Assembly: GCA_037903475.1 (NCBI GenBank)
Contig: JBAJFG010000030.1
Span: 992,001 to 1,056,000, forward strand
Reading direction: 5' to 3'
Length of the DNA stretch: 64,000 nt
DNA from: Ancylostoma caninum
Taxonomy: Eukaryota; Nematoda; Chromadorea; Rhabditida; Ancylostomatidae
The translations under genes and the position numbers were made by a program. Every line of letters starts with the position of its first letter. Positions within the stretch are counted from its first letter, which is position 1. Positions 25,201-36,579 of the stretch are shown here, piece by piece. The notes beneath the pieces were generated by a model. That model was not told the DNA's origin and ran no database searches. It saw nothing but the letters and a program-made list of their open reading frames with translations.

Positions 25201-27393
25201 AAATCTATAGTAAATATGCAAAGACCGCGTTAGTGACAGTTGTCCTGCTGTTTCAGGTGGTTCGTTACTGGTATGACTGCGTATCTTACTGATCTCTGCG
25301 GTGGTGATATGACAAAGAACTTCTGGGTTGGACAGTTCCTCTCCGGTATTCTGCTCTCTGTTGTCAGGATTGTAAGTGTTGCAGGTTTTGGCTGGAATAT
25401 TACGGTAGGCTACAGTATAGCTGTGTGTATTTGTAGGTCATCGGTTTCGCTGACGGATTCCTGCCTTGGATGGGTCGCCGCTTCGTGTTATTGGTCTCAC
25501 AGGGTCTTGCCGTCGGATTCTTCGCATGTGTCATCGCATTCTTGTACATGGACGCTAAGGTGGGTGTCTCAAAAATTTTGCATCAATCGATAATGTAAAT
25601 CTTCGGCTCCAAAAACAGTACCTGTGCGGATTTCCCTGTGAGGATGCTCATCAAAATTTACCATAACCCTTTCAGGGTGAATGGTACTACACTGCTGCCT
25701 ACCTGGCCGCGTTCGTCTTCACTTCAATTGTTTGGGAACCGTGCTACCTGTGCGCTTCGGAACTCATGCCCACCGATGTCCGTGCCACTAGCACCGCCTC
25801 GTGCTCGATTATTAGCCGTATCGCTAACATCGGAGCTTCAATGCTTGTAAGTGCTTTAGTTCAGCAAAACACGCATAAATAAGGAACTCACACGAAAATT
25901 CCAGAAGATGAAGCGTTAAAATTTCGAGATTTTATTGATGTGGGCGGGGCTAATAGTGGACGCTCCGCCCAAAACGAGGAAAAATTGTGCCGTTCATTTT
26001 TTTCTTGGGAAATGCGGATTGAGAGAGGAAATTGCCTCTTTTCCCCTCCTTTCCATTAACGTATGGAGAAGATCAGTGGTCCTGGCCCATCCGCCCGCCG
26101 TACTCACCTGCAACGTGTTACTCTAACTGTCTGCGCGTCCACACATGTCATTGCTAACATTTTACTTATTCTCGTCCTCCCTCTCCTGTTATAACCTGTC
26201 CAAACAAGTGATGAAAAGCATTCGAGCGGGTTCGGGACACTTGAATCTTCCACACATTCATGCTGAGTCATCAGTGAGTCGTTGACTGCACCCGTCTGGA
26301 TATCTGTTACACCCTCTGGTTCGCCAATAGCGGCAGGAAATCTTGCGAGTGTACAACATAAGAAAAAGCTGCATTGATGTACTGAAAAAATTGCGAAAAA
26401 CTAGCGAAGGGTACGTCATCGTTTCAGATCCCGCCTTTTTCGTTATTTCTCATTATACGCGTTCAAACTCGTCCATTCAACTCTGGTTACAGAGAAATCT
26501 CCAGAATAAATTTTGATATTTTGATTGTCACCTTCTGGCTCTACAGAGAACGATTAATTGTAAATTCGCCGTAAATCATCAATGCAAACGATCTCAATGT
26601 TGAGTTTACTCCTTTCTCAGTGAGAGGGAAGGAAACTCGTCCACTTCCCTCAATTCTTGAATGTGCTCTTGTATACGGACTACTTCTGTTGTATCAGTCA
26701 GTAATTCCACATTATAACGTATAGTAATTCCAATTTTTAGTGGCCTTTATTTGCACAACCCTTGGACTTTAGCAAATTGCTGCACTATCAGCTCATAGCA
26801 ACGCACTAATCACAAAAATAGATGGATAGTTATATAAGTGAGCAAATAAATAAATAGGGTAGAGGCATGCTGCCCAATCTTGAGCATATAATCCACCAGT
26901 TCGTTAAACAAAACTGAATTTTATAAATTACCTAGTGCCGTGGTATAAACGACCTCCAGTCCCAATTTCCGCCCCATTTCAGAGTGGTCTCAAGACTATC
27001 TACGAACCTGGTGTGCATATGATTTCCATGGCTTGCGGTATCGCCAACGTGTTCGTCGCCTTCATTTGGCTACAGGTACGAGTTGTCCTGATTACAGTAT
27101 GCCATCGATGCTACCGTATCATGTGAAAGTACTCTTCAGTTCACCTCAGCTTACGGTAATTTTTTCTAGGAAACCAAGAACTGCAGTTTGGACAGTGCTG
27201 GAAAGAAGGCTGAAGGCGATGCGAAGACGTAAGTGCACTACAGTACGCCGACGGTACAGTACACCTGGGGCACATTGAGATTACGGTATTTTTCAGTGAC
27301 GCTAAGGAAATGGAGACCCTGCTGCCGAAGAATGAAAACGCCGCGGCTGACGGTGGAACGACGTCCAAAACAGACGACGGTGAGAAGCATTGA
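19268..27393 (+). CDS. SLC22-type major facilitator transporter (organic ion family), 16 exons
   Basis: Spliced CDS of 1,581 bases, 526 residues. Exons: 19268-19286, 20401-20514, 21637-21728, 21950-22035, 22102-22238, 22398-22460, 22610-22692, 23618-23764, 23878-23947, 24069-24180, 25257-25371, 25437-25559, 25676-25846, 26983-27075, 27170-27228, 27297-27393; every junction is GT-AG and all phases close. It has the MFS plan: a first membrane segment (12-34), a large extracellular loop (about 36-103) with eight Cys, motif A GWVADQIGRRKT (123-134), PESHIWL (238-244, the family's PESPRWL), a central cytoplasmic loop (245-300), GFADGFLPWMGRR (349-361), SELMPTDVR (415-423) and WLQETKN at the end of the last segment. 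Family members move organic cations, anions or carnitine across the plasma membrane; the substrate here is unknown. Length is normal. The tiny first exon makes the start the least certain part. Intron 4 needs the acceptor CTCTAG at 22,101; a TACAG at 22,078 would hit a stop. Confidence 0.93.
20515..21636 (+). other. intron 2 of the SLC22-type gene, no nested gene
   Basis: 1,122 bases, A+T-rich, ending in TTCTTCCAG. No nested open frame with support and no repeat matching the rest of the window. Intron 1 (19,287-20,400) is similar: short open frames at 19,504-19,704 and 19,847-20,059 are unsupported. Confidence 0.6.
23037..23445. mobile_element. MITE with GATGCGTGCG termini, long copy, inside intron 7
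   Basis: About 409 bp within intron 7 of the SLC22-type gene. Left end AGGCCGATTTATACCAGATG then CGTGCGTCAGTCGCG; right end ACGCACGCATTCAGGACAAA then TCGCCAT, an inverted partner. The interior contains GACTGCGACTGACACAGTCG and TTGAGCGGTCTTCATGGG, which also occur in the copies at 54,500, 57,718 and 58,225. It is longer than those copies, and no target duplication is clear. Open frames of up to 184 codons across it are by-products of its G+C-rich composition. Confidence 0.75.
24401..24835. repeat. degenerate tandem repeat in intron 10, about 135 bp unit
   Basis: The core GGACAACTGACACAA, with small changes, recurs at 24,401, 24,531, 24,672 and 24,810 (spacings 130, 141, 138), with further weak similarity around each (TGCGCC before it, AAAAATT after it). 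It occupies much of intron 10 (24,181-25,256) of the SLC22-type gene. A reverse-orientation GACAGTTGTCC lies just before the intron's acceptor and again at 31,429. Confidence 0.6.
25847..26982 (+). other. intron 13 of the SLC22-type gene, no nested gene
   Basis: 1,136 bases ending in CCCATTTCAG. Contains GGGCGGGGCTAATAGTGGAC followed by GCTCCGCCC, an imperfect inverted G+C-rich motif, near 25,942. No coding or repeat content that I can support. Confidence 0.55.
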
Positions 27394-28181
27394 AATGACA
27401 ATGCGACAACTAGCACAACACCGCCAGTCTTTCTCATCTCGCCGCTTGCGCTGCTGCTGTACGCCCCGCCTCTTTATCGATTGGTCGATGTGTGTGTGTT
27501 TTGTGTGAACAAGAAGAAGACAAAGAAGCTTTACTTTCGCCTAGAAAGCATTTTTCCTTCCTATTTTTCTTTTGTTTTTTTTTCCTTTTTGACATGTTTC
27601 TTTCGTAAGGTAATCTCCTCAATATGACGTTTAGCTAGAGCGTAATTGTCCGCTTTTAACGGATTAACCGTAAATTTCCCACTCGTTAAGCGTTTATACT
27701 TTGCGTCATAAGGTGTTTAGCGACATTTGTGTTGTGGTTGTGGAGGTGTCCAGTTGGATTGACGTTCCTAAACAGGCCATGATAAACAACTCTGTAGGAA
27801 TTTTTTCATCGGGAACATTTCTCGCGCGTCAATCCGACCGTTCATGCTTTGTAACGTCATCGTACGACATCTTTCGGTCGTGTTTTTCACACAACAACGA
27901 AAGAAAGTCCCACCCCACTGATTACTGTTTTCTGCACACGTTTTGCTATGTTTTCGTAGCGTTTGATATTTATCGATTTTTCTTATCGATTACTTATATA
28001 TGAATCGCGTAGGCGTAGAAGGTTTTAGCGTGCAGTAAGAAATTCTCGTGCCGCATCCATGAACATCTCTGTGTCTCTCTCTTCCCCTCTCTCTCTCGTT
28101 ATGATCAAGTATCCGATGCAGTACAGGTCGTAATGTAAGGTCGTGTGTGTGATGTAGTACGGAATCAAAGTAGTAGACTTG

Positions 28182-28187
28182 AATAAA
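28182..28187 (+). terminator. candidate poly(A) signal of the SLC22-type gene
   Basis: AATAAA in CTTGAATAAAGG, the first such hexamer after the stop at 27,393. It would give a 3' UTR of about 800 bases, long for a nematode but not exceptional; a variant hexamer nearer the stop could be used instead. Confidence 0.5.
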
Positions 28188-28300
28188 GGTATCGATTGCT
28201 TCTGCAGAATTTTCTCAAAAAATACTTGAAAAAACTATGAAAATTAAGAAGGGAAAATTATGCAGTCCAGCAACGAACATATTGAAAAAAAAACTTTACG

Positions 28301-28940
28301 CGAGAACTGGTCTTCAAGGAGTAGACGAGAACTGGTCCCCAACATCTTTGACTTTTTTCCGGTTTCGTGAAAGTTTCATGATTTATCTTTATCCAAAGTC
28401 ACTGGTATGCGTAAGGGTAATAAGTAAGTAAGAGTTCTTCGCTAAATTTCTGCCCTCTAATCTCATACGAGAACTGTTCCCCATCCAAACATCTCTAGAT
28501 AACCAATGAGAATTTCATGGACTCGAACTTTCTTTGATTGACTTGCTACTACATGAGTTTGGTTATTAATATCAGAACAGTTTCCACCAAAGTTCTTATT
28601 GCACAAATTGTGAATTGGCGAGAACTGGTCTTCTATTAATTCGAATCTCATTTCTGTCTATTGTGGTCCAACATTTGGTTCCCTACTATTTAGGAATTTT
28701 GGCATATGAGGTCCTTTTTATATTCCACTGGTTAGAAACGCCCTTAATTTCAATATGAATCCTAAATAGCTATTGGGAAAAGCTCTGTTCTTGAATTTCA
28801 CACGAGAACTGATCCCCTAGTATTTTCAGAGACTGTACAGCGCCGAAGAGCAAGGCGAGAAACAATTGAATGGGTATGAACGAAAAAAGGCAAGATTTTT
28901 CTATTGGGTGGTGATGGGTCTTGGATCAGTTCTCATGTGA
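28301..28940. repeat. cluster of CGAGAACTGGTCCCC motifs
   Basis: CGAGAACTGGTC or close variants occur at 28,301, 28,326 (full CGAGAACTGGTCCCC), 28,468, 28,619 and 28,803, and the inverted form GGATCAGTTCTCATG near 28,923. The sequence between copies is not obviously repeated. It could be a decayed tandem repeat, overlapping short elements or a cluster of protein-binding sites. It lies just downstream of the SLC22-type gene's poly(A) signal. Confidence 0.55.
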
Positions 28941-31536
28941 ATGGTTTAATATGTATTTTCTATATACTTACACCTTACTGGTCTTTTCCTGACTTCGGTG
29001 CTTTATAAATGGTCAATCTAATGTGAGCTTAATAATCATCAGGTGGGCTGACTTATGAGGACGCCGTGAAACAGTGATTGAAAAAGAAATTCAACATAAA
29101 AAAGACGAACCACTAGTAAACAAACAGGGATAAAACAGTAGAATGCTGATAAAAATAGTTCGCAATCCACAGAAACAAGAAAAGTTACAGGAAAATCATC
29201 AAAAGCACTGTAATAAGAAGTAGTAACGAAAAAATAACGCTGTGAATTTTACGGGGACTGCGAGAAAGCGGTTGATTCTATAATGTTATACTTCAAAAGA
29301 AGCGGAGTGCGTTTACACTAGCAGTGATCGTCGAGAGTGAGTACCATTACGCAGGAATACTTGTTATTGAGCTGAAGCCAACGCATTTCCACTGCTTTTG
29401 TTGAATTGTCCAGACTATACTAAAGTACCTGGAACAGTGAAAATCATAGGGACAGACGTTTCTGTGTATGCTGCCTTCAAGTCGACAAGTAATCTTGGTA
29501 AGGTTGTGATTTTAGAATCCCGTCCATACACACGGCCCATGTTGGTCCGCGAAGTACGTACATATCTACCAAGAAAGACATTATCAACGCAATTTACGAA
29601 TTATCGCTAGTTAGTTTCAAGAACAAGCGTTAGAGCTAGTTCATTTACCTTCCTTGCGGGAAATGTCTACGTTAATGTCACAAAGAACCTGCCGCCAGCT
29701 ATAAAGCAAAGAAAACTTAAACGTCGTATGGCTCGCATGTTACACAAGAATGAGACTTTCTAACGTTTTGAAAACGACATCATTTTCGAGAGTTGTTTCA
29801 ATTAGATATGTTAGGTATCATATGCAACGTTCTGGAGACAATATTGTATATAATGTTACTCAACTTTGATTTGTTTTTCTTCTCTTGTATTAGCTTTGTA
29901 ACGCTATGCCTTAAGCATACGTATTGAATAAGTAAATAAACAAATAAAATAAATAAAGTCAACGATGCTAGCGATCAAAGACCTGCATTGTAAGCCAAGG
30001 GTTTAAATGCAACTAGAGTCGAAATTCTCGAGTCCGAGTCGAAGCACCTGTAGTGACACACACTGCTAGCGCATCATAAATGTTAAACGGACGCGGGGAC
30101 TCACGACTCACCCACAAAAAAAAGACCCAACTCCCATGCAAGCGTCTTTGCAGCGACGACGAGCCAGCTAACAAAAGCCTATCACATCCACAAGCGTGTG
30201 TGAGTGCGCCTGTGCAGGACTCAACAGTGCTGAGCTCCAGTCTTGATAGACGGAAGGAAGACGGCAGGCACCCCGATTTCGTTGATTTCTCGCATGCTCC
30301 ACTTGTACTTTATACTTTTGCGTTCAGAAAACACAGAAGATCCGAGGAATTCCTACCTTCGCACAAGGTCCAGTACATATTACTCTAGTGCGTTACACTT
30401 CAAGCTAACCTGCGCATCTGTGTAATCCTCCAGCATCACTTCACATTCCTTGTAGGAATCACTCTCAGAACATTTTTTCCAGAACTTTCGAAATCATTGT
30501 ATCATCTTTTCCTATCAATTCACCACAAAAGCCATGAATTCTCGTAGTTGTCATTTGGGAATTGCAGCCCCATCCCAGCACTTCGCTCTCCTCTGTTTTG
30601 TGCTTTTGCTTTGCAGCGACCTGGCACAAAACATCAGCCTGGATTTGCCGTTCAAGCACTTCAACAGAAATTTTCCCACCGAATGAACGGCTGTTGTTTC
30701 ATGCCTGTGGCATATTTTCTAGAACCTTCTTCGACACGACTGAAGAGGAAAGCCTTGGCCTCCAAAATTAGGTATTTGAAAAAAGCCAGGATTTATCCAA
30801 AACATAGAAGGTAATCCATCCTGAACCAAGCCAATATTAGGCCTTCGACGTATGAAAACCAGCTATGAGCGGTTGCGCAATTGCATAGATCCAAAATTGG
30901 CTCAATATTTGGCTAACAAATTTAGATATTTGAACATTTGTTAACACACATTTTTATTTACATAGACATATTGTCTTTTTAATACAATGATATGAACGTT
31001 CACCGCTCGCCCACCGAAGTCTGCGCAACTCCGAGAACAAATAAGAAACATTCAATTTTTTATTGGTCGTTTCTCATTCATTTCACATTACTACTATTCG
31101 TCATATGGTTATGCATAAGTTGATGCAGACATACGCACGTAGGTCAAAGGAGTTCATTCAACTTGGTTCGAGTAAGCTGTACCCGACGGAACCATCTATA
31201 TTACCAGAAAATCACTTTCGAGAATAAACTCTTGGATTTGGAAGAACGAATGTACAGGCGGGTGGTCCAGTGAGTCGTTGGACCACGAGATCCCGATAAT
31301 TTCACAGACGATTAACCATTCAGTGGACATTCATTGACTATGCTCGTTGTAATACATTATAGATTCTCCTGATAGAACAGTTGTAATAGATGTACGGTGT
31401 AGCTACATGTAGTAGTAGGATTCTGTGACAGTTGTCCGTTCAGAGAATCAGGAGTAGTCACCTGCGTAGCAGGAGTTTTGGTTCTTGTAAACGTTATTCG
31501 TCAACGAGACCTTTTTGCTAGCTTGTTTGTTGATTG
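28941..31536. other. intergenic, no gene recognised
   Basis: Open frames such as 29,398-29,610, 30,080-30,388 and 30,548-30,814 were read through for splice-linked partners and none was found. Contains an AAATAAAT-type run at 29,926-29,958. Confidence 0.4.
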
Positions 31537-31542
31537 TTTATT
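31537..31542 (-). terminator. candidate poly(A) signal of the tail-anchored protein gene
   Basis: TTTATT on the plus strand, AATAAA on the coding strand, 188 bases after the stop codon at 31,730. A typical nematode 3' UTR length. Confidence 0.5.
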
Positions 31543-31729
31543 CACATGATTATTTTTTAAATATTGATTTTCAGCAATTTCATTTTTCGATGAAATCTCT
31601 CCAAACTGGCAGGGAGCCCTTTTCCCATCCCCTCCCCCTCCGCTGGGCATTTTTGCATCCGCAACTGCTGACATGGAAATAATACATGTTTGAAAAGGAT
31701 AGTGGTACTTCCTGTAATCCACACATATT

Positions 31730-32342
31730 TCAAAATTCATTGAGTAAAATATAAAAGCCAAATAAACCGAAAATTATTAACAATACAAATGAAATAAATA
31801 GTGCTATATCGACATGATCAATATCCCTGAGACGAGCCAGCAGTGAGAGCTTTTTCGCCAACGGCGCACTTTCCAGCTCCCTTAGCATATTGTCCATACT
31901 AACATCGTTGTAGAAAACTGATCTAAATAGGCCACGCCCATTAAGGAAATTTCCACTTGAAAACAGTTGAGTCATTACCGCGTTTTCTGCTGTGTCACTG
32001 TGGCATTTTTCTGGATCAGTGACTCCAGATTTTTCACCATCGACGACCTTAATGGGCACTTTTTTATGGTCGAGTACGGATTTTCCTCCTCGTCAGCGTC
32101 CGATTCCGGTGTGGGCGGAGTCTGTTGTGTGTACGAGAGTTGCATTTGTGACAGCCTGCAAAGTGGGACTGTAATTACGGTATCTCAGGTGAAAAAATTA
32201 CAGTATACCTCGACATTTCTGCATTGAAAATGTTCTTCGGTGTGTGGTATCCATAGTCGTCCGGATCGTCGACGCTCTCCTGCTTTTCTGCACCGTCTGC
32301 CTCGTCGGTTCGGCTATGGCACAACCTATCACGGTCGCACAT
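31730..32342 (-). CDS. unrecognised 167-residue protein with C-terminal membrane anchor, 3 exons
   Basis: Exons on the reverse strand: 32342-32209, 32155-31979, 31922-31730 (504 bases). Introns are 53 and 56 bases with donors GTATAC and GTAATG and acceptors TTTGCAG and TATTTAG; phases close. The protein is polar and acidic at first (DDPDDYGYHTPKN at 26-38, ESDADEEENPYST at about 61-73), then basic, then has an amphipathic part (DNMLRELESAPLAKKLSLLA, 114-133) and a single hydrophobic segment (about 142-164) three residues before the end. No signal peptide is visible, so a tail-anchored membrane protein facing the cytoplasm is the natural inference. I recognise no family and propose no function. 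The ATG directly follows GTTTCCAG, so this is either the spliced-leader site of a complete gene or the start of an internal exon. Splice support and the clean C-terminus argue that it is real; homology would settle it. Confidence 0.65.
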
Positions 32343-32350
32343 CTGGAAAC
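32343..32350 (-). promoter_or_regulatory. AG acceptor directly before ATG, likely trans-splice site
   Basis: On the coding strand GTTTCCAG abuts the ATG of the tail-anchored protein. Nematode mRNAs often receive a spliced leader at such a site. A cis acceptor for an unseen upstream exon is the alternative. Confidence 0.5.
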
Positions 32351-33843
32351 TCTAGCTTCCAATAATGAACCACTGATTGCTACTTAGTGAGCGGATCCCA
32401 GCGCGAAAAAAAACCAAGATGGGTATTTAGTCTCTTATTTGGCAGCTCTTTAGAGCAGAATTGCTGCTTAACAAAGGAATTAGAAGAGGAAGAACACAAA
32501 GAAAGGAGCAGTGAAGAAGAAGAGGAGCTGCTGGAACCCGTCCTGACGTCACATCATTATCCAGAAAACCCGTCCTGCTGGAGAAGTGGAAATATTGGCT
32601 AGCAAACAAGTTTTACAAATGCTAGTGACAAGAGCCTCGTTAAACAACTTCACTGGAAATTTTCAAACTAGAAAACTTGAAACAGCCTCGAAAAGCTGTT
32701 TTGCGGAATTTGCATCACTGAGAGCACAGCAAAGCTTTCCTGATCTTCTTGGCAAGTTTCTTCAGTACCTAATATTTATTCAATTTTTTTACAAGATTAT
32801 TATGTTCACATGAAGCTGTTCTTTCGATTTTTATTCGCTCACAAGTATAGTAGCTACTATCAAAGTTACTCAACTACGTTTCCCTCTAGAAGTAGACTAT
32901 ATTATTACTTCGTTATTTCTACAATTCTTAGTCTGCTCAGTACCTTTATTTGTTTCGTTGTACACCCCATTCTCCTCCAGTGGCCTCTTTCTCCCCATTC
33001 TCCCTCACTCTCCCCCTCCCCCCCCCAAGTCTTCTAGTCTCCTCACTTCTCGCCCCGTCACAGCGACTTCAACAACTTCCAAAGTTGAATATTCAAAAAC
33101 TCTTCCTCTTGTTTTTAAACATAGCGAGTTGCAAGATTTGCAATTTTCAAACGCTTTTCAGCCATGCGGGCAAGAAATTTTCAAATCGAATTTTCCCATT
33201 CAAAATCTTGCTACGAATGTTATAGAGATGTTACTAGAGAGATAGATTCAGGATTAGGGTAGGAAAATGTTACGAGATTCACAATCCTGAGCTCTCGTTT
33301 TGAGTCAGAGTGATGAATAAACCAGCTATGATAGCAGTAACACATATACATAATACATACGCCACGACATGTGTAGTATCTTTGCGATAGGATTTGTATA
33401 AGATGTGCTCATGTATAACCATATGTAGTACATTCATGGAACTGCGACGGGCAGAGTTTGTTCCAATTTTTAGCACAAATATTCAACCAGTTTCCCATCC
33501 AGATTAAAATCATAGAATATTGCATAACTACAGACCAACACCCTCGCTAACTTCTTTGAAAAAATTACGCTCGGAGCTCGAGAGAGAGGACTTGCGATCT
33601 CTTTGTTCCATCCCTATAAATTTATTGAGAGTATGTACCATGTATGTCTACAGTATGTACATTGCGTTTTAACAAATCTTTAGGGATGGAACGAAAAGAA
33701 CGCAACTTCACTTGCCGAATGGGGGGGGGGGTATTGTAGCAATATTCAGCATTTGATGATACTAATCCGCAGTAGTGATGGTAGTTAGTACAAAAATAAA
33801 CAGACAAAAGAGTTGTGAAGTCATGGAGGTGCTGGGGAATGAG
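32351..33843. other. intergenic, no gene recognised
   Basis: Pyrimidine-rich run (CTCCCCATTCTCCCTC and neighbours) at 32,980-33,060. Short open frames overlap it in two phases and are compositional. Nothing matched elsewhere. Confidence 0.4.
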
Positions 33844-34075
33844 TGTGCAGCACGAACGCAGCTCGAACGGCGTAATGGTTTGGTTAGAAACCCTAGCAGC
33901 AACGGTTGCCAGTTGCTGCCATTCTCCCTTTGATTGCTGCCGTCCCTCAGCAATTGCTGCTGAAGGGCCGACAGATTGAGCAGCAATCGAGGGGCGGATG
34001 GCAGCAACTGGCAACCGTTGCTGCTAGGGTTTCTAACCGAACCATTACGCCGTTCGGGCTGCGTTCGTCCTGCAC
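33844..34075. mobile_element. long inverted-repeat element, about 78-bp arms
   Basis: The left arm (33,844-33,921) starts GTGCAGCACGAACGCAG and contains CCCTAGCAGCAACGGTTGCC; the right arm (33,998-34,075) is its near-exact inverse, ending CTGCGTTCGTCCTGCAC. Only a handful of mismatches separate the arms. The 76-base centre has a smaller inverted pair around TTGATTGCTGCC / GAGCAGCAATCGA. The whole could fold into one long hairpin. No transposase frame; best read as a fold-back MITE. No other copy in the window. Confidence 0.85.
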
Positions 34076-35389
34076 AGTTATCAGAGTAGGTGGTGGTTTG
34101 TGGAGATGCGATGGGCGGAGCAAGTAGCGGAGCATGCCTACATGAAGTGTTTCCTATATTGCAGTTATTTGGTTGGAAGCCTTGGTTAATTAGGAACAGA
34201 TATTGAACAAATAATAGTAGTAAAAACAAGATATTGAGCAAATTTGTTTTTATTTGTTTATTCACTCAAGCGCTATGAGTGGCTATCGAAGAGAAGAGAA
34301 AAAATTAGGGCAAGAAAAGCCTGATTCACGTGAACATCCCATTCCCTTGAGCTACACAGTATGCACATTTCCAGGCACTTTATAGAGTATTTTTGTAGAA
34401 TTAGTCAATCACTTCGAAATGACACTAGCCCATGGGAACATTGAAAATAGATCGAAATTCTACTAAAACAAGTAACAAACGAAAACCTCCACCCAACTGC
34501 GAAGCAACACATCCAACATCACCTAACCGTGAAGTATAACTGCCAACAAAAGTAAAAACGACAAAATCACGAGCGCATACAGAAAACGAGCTCTCAGGGG
34601 CAATAGAGCACTATTGAGAAAGTCCCTTACATGTGCGAAAAGTTGTGTAAACACTATGAATTGATCGCGTGCTCGAATGTACGGAGGCGTTACTCGCCTG
34701 GCAATTCACACCGGATTGGCGATGAAAAACTAGCCAAGAGGTTTGAAACGTGAACCATTAACTTTTCTTATGTAGGAAAACGTGAAAATTATTTTTTAAA
34801 GAAATGTTTGGACCACTGGCTCGGAGATGCATAAAACTATCTGGTAGGAATTATTTAAAACATGCAGGAAAAATAGGGGAACTAGGAGGAATGCGGCTTG
34901 TTTTCCTTCCCGTCCAAACGTTCTGCAAATCAGGGAAGTAGAGAGTCAGCATCAAATTGTTTACTGTTTTGCAGTTGCTCCAAGTATTCTGGAAAAAAGG
35001 CAGGGTGTAGACTATCAGCTGCCCACATTACTTCATTAGGCGAGATGACGCATACTAAGAAAAAAACATGGTACGAACAAATATTGCTAATGATGCTTCT
35101 CATAACTGCACCCTCATCATGTTACAGAAAAATAGGCCAAGTTTATCCAACATGTTCCACTTTTGCCAGTGTTTAATAATATTTTTTTCACCATTTTTCT
35201 GCTGATGCTGAAAACAGTGCCAATAGCAATAGAAAATGTTTGTAACCACAAAAAATAACTATAAAAAAAGTGTTGGCCTGGACTGGTTGTAGTGTATCCA
35301 AGAAACACATATCCGTGGATTAATATCTCACAAAGCTAAAGTGTGCATTTAGTTTAGTTAGAAAGGGCCTGTTACCTGCGCCATCTCTA
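34076..35389. other. intergenic, no gene recognised
   Basis: A reverse-strand frame at 33,762-34,265 crosses the inverted repeat and begins with a hydrophobic, signal-like run, but its body is made of the repeat arms. The remainder shows nothing recognisable. Confidence 0.4.
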
Positions 35390-36579
35390 TAGGGTGGCTG
35401 AAAAGTATTGGCGCTCGCAAAAACGCCATATTCTTAGAAACTTGCCCTGTCTAACAACATTTTCTGTGTTAACAGAGCAAACATAGAGCAAGTAACAACG
35501 TTCAAAGGAATTGCCCGAAATGGCCACCGTTTCTGCCCACCCAGTCTTTCAAACGAGGGGTCACGGAATCGATGGTGCGCCGCAGATAACTCTGATCCAA
35601 ATTGTCCCATATCTTTATTGTTTCCGTAGCAGGTCCTCTCAGGTGGTGATTTTCTTGAACCTTAACTTTGCTTCAAACTAGCCCCAAGCGGAGAAGTCTA
35701 GTGGATTGCGTCGAAAAAGACCACTGTTGATTTTGCTCCATGTGCAAGAGCTTAGCTCTGGAGAAAGATTCCGTCAAGGTTCCTGCGCTTCCACGGGACA
35801 CAATCCTAGCAAAGACGTGTTCCTGATATGACATGACATCGATCCTCACGTTTTGTCAATAAAAATCAACGGAGTTTTCTCCTTGTCGCTAACTTCTGCC
35901 CAACCCATTAATCCCTTCAAAAAAAGCTATCGTGTGACTATTTTCCTTTCACTTCCATTTATCTGCATCGGACTTATCAGCTGCAGAATATTCTGACGTT
36001 TGTGTACCTTCTCGATGCCGAAGATTTTCTCGACCAACTACAAAGAGTCTTGCACGCAGTGCACCTCGAATAATTCAAGCAACTTCTTACATCGAACTAA
36101 TCTGTTCTGCATGGCTCCTGCGTCAAATGAAGGGCGAACGTTAACTAAACTGACGATACTCTGCACACTTTGCCGGAAAATATGTAAATGCAATTAGAGC
36201 TCAACCCGTCATTTCGGGTTACTCTCTTTTTAATTTTGCCACGATTCCTACCAGCGTTGACGGGAGGAAGCCAACCCGATTTTTCTTTAACAGCGACATT
36301 TCCTTCTGTTTTCCACTGCTCCACAATTCTCTCGACCCTTCGATGCGGCGCTTTCGGAGGATACGCAATCCATGACGTCTTCAGTCCACTTGCCACCAGT
36401 TGAGCAACTGCCGACCGATGAGGAGAATACTGATTACTAACTAAGATGTACCCCTGTAGTACATCGCAGGAAAGTGTATGGAATGTGATAAAATACGCAT
36501 ACAAAATGACCTCCCTCTGCTCTACTTTATCTGTGAGAAAGAAGAGTCAAAAACGCGCCAATAATTTTCAGGCACCCTA
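35390..36579 (-). mobile_element. decayed mariner/IS630-type transposon with TIRs
   Basis: 1,190 bp bounded by inverted repeats TAGGGTGGCTGAAAAGTATT on the left and, inverted, TAGGGTGCCTGAAAATTATT on the right, both continuing GGCGC, and each flanked by TA, the target of the Tc1/mariner superfamily. The reverse strand encodes recognisable transposase pieces in order: a helix-turn-helix part with NRGKIKKRVTRNDGLS, a FIDKN segment in the place of the first catalytic Asp, and NPLDFSAWG close to the expected second catalytic region, then KIWDNLDQSYLRRTIDSV near the C-terminus. These pieces lie in different frames and are cut by stops, so the transposase is a pseudogene. Which mariner subgroup it belongs to cannot be told by eye. 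Confidence 0.85.

Noticed and set aside
33762..34265. 167-codon reverse-strand frame with a hydrophobic start
   Set aside because: Most of it is the fold-back element's arms read through; the hydrophobic run lies in A+T-rich flanking DNA.
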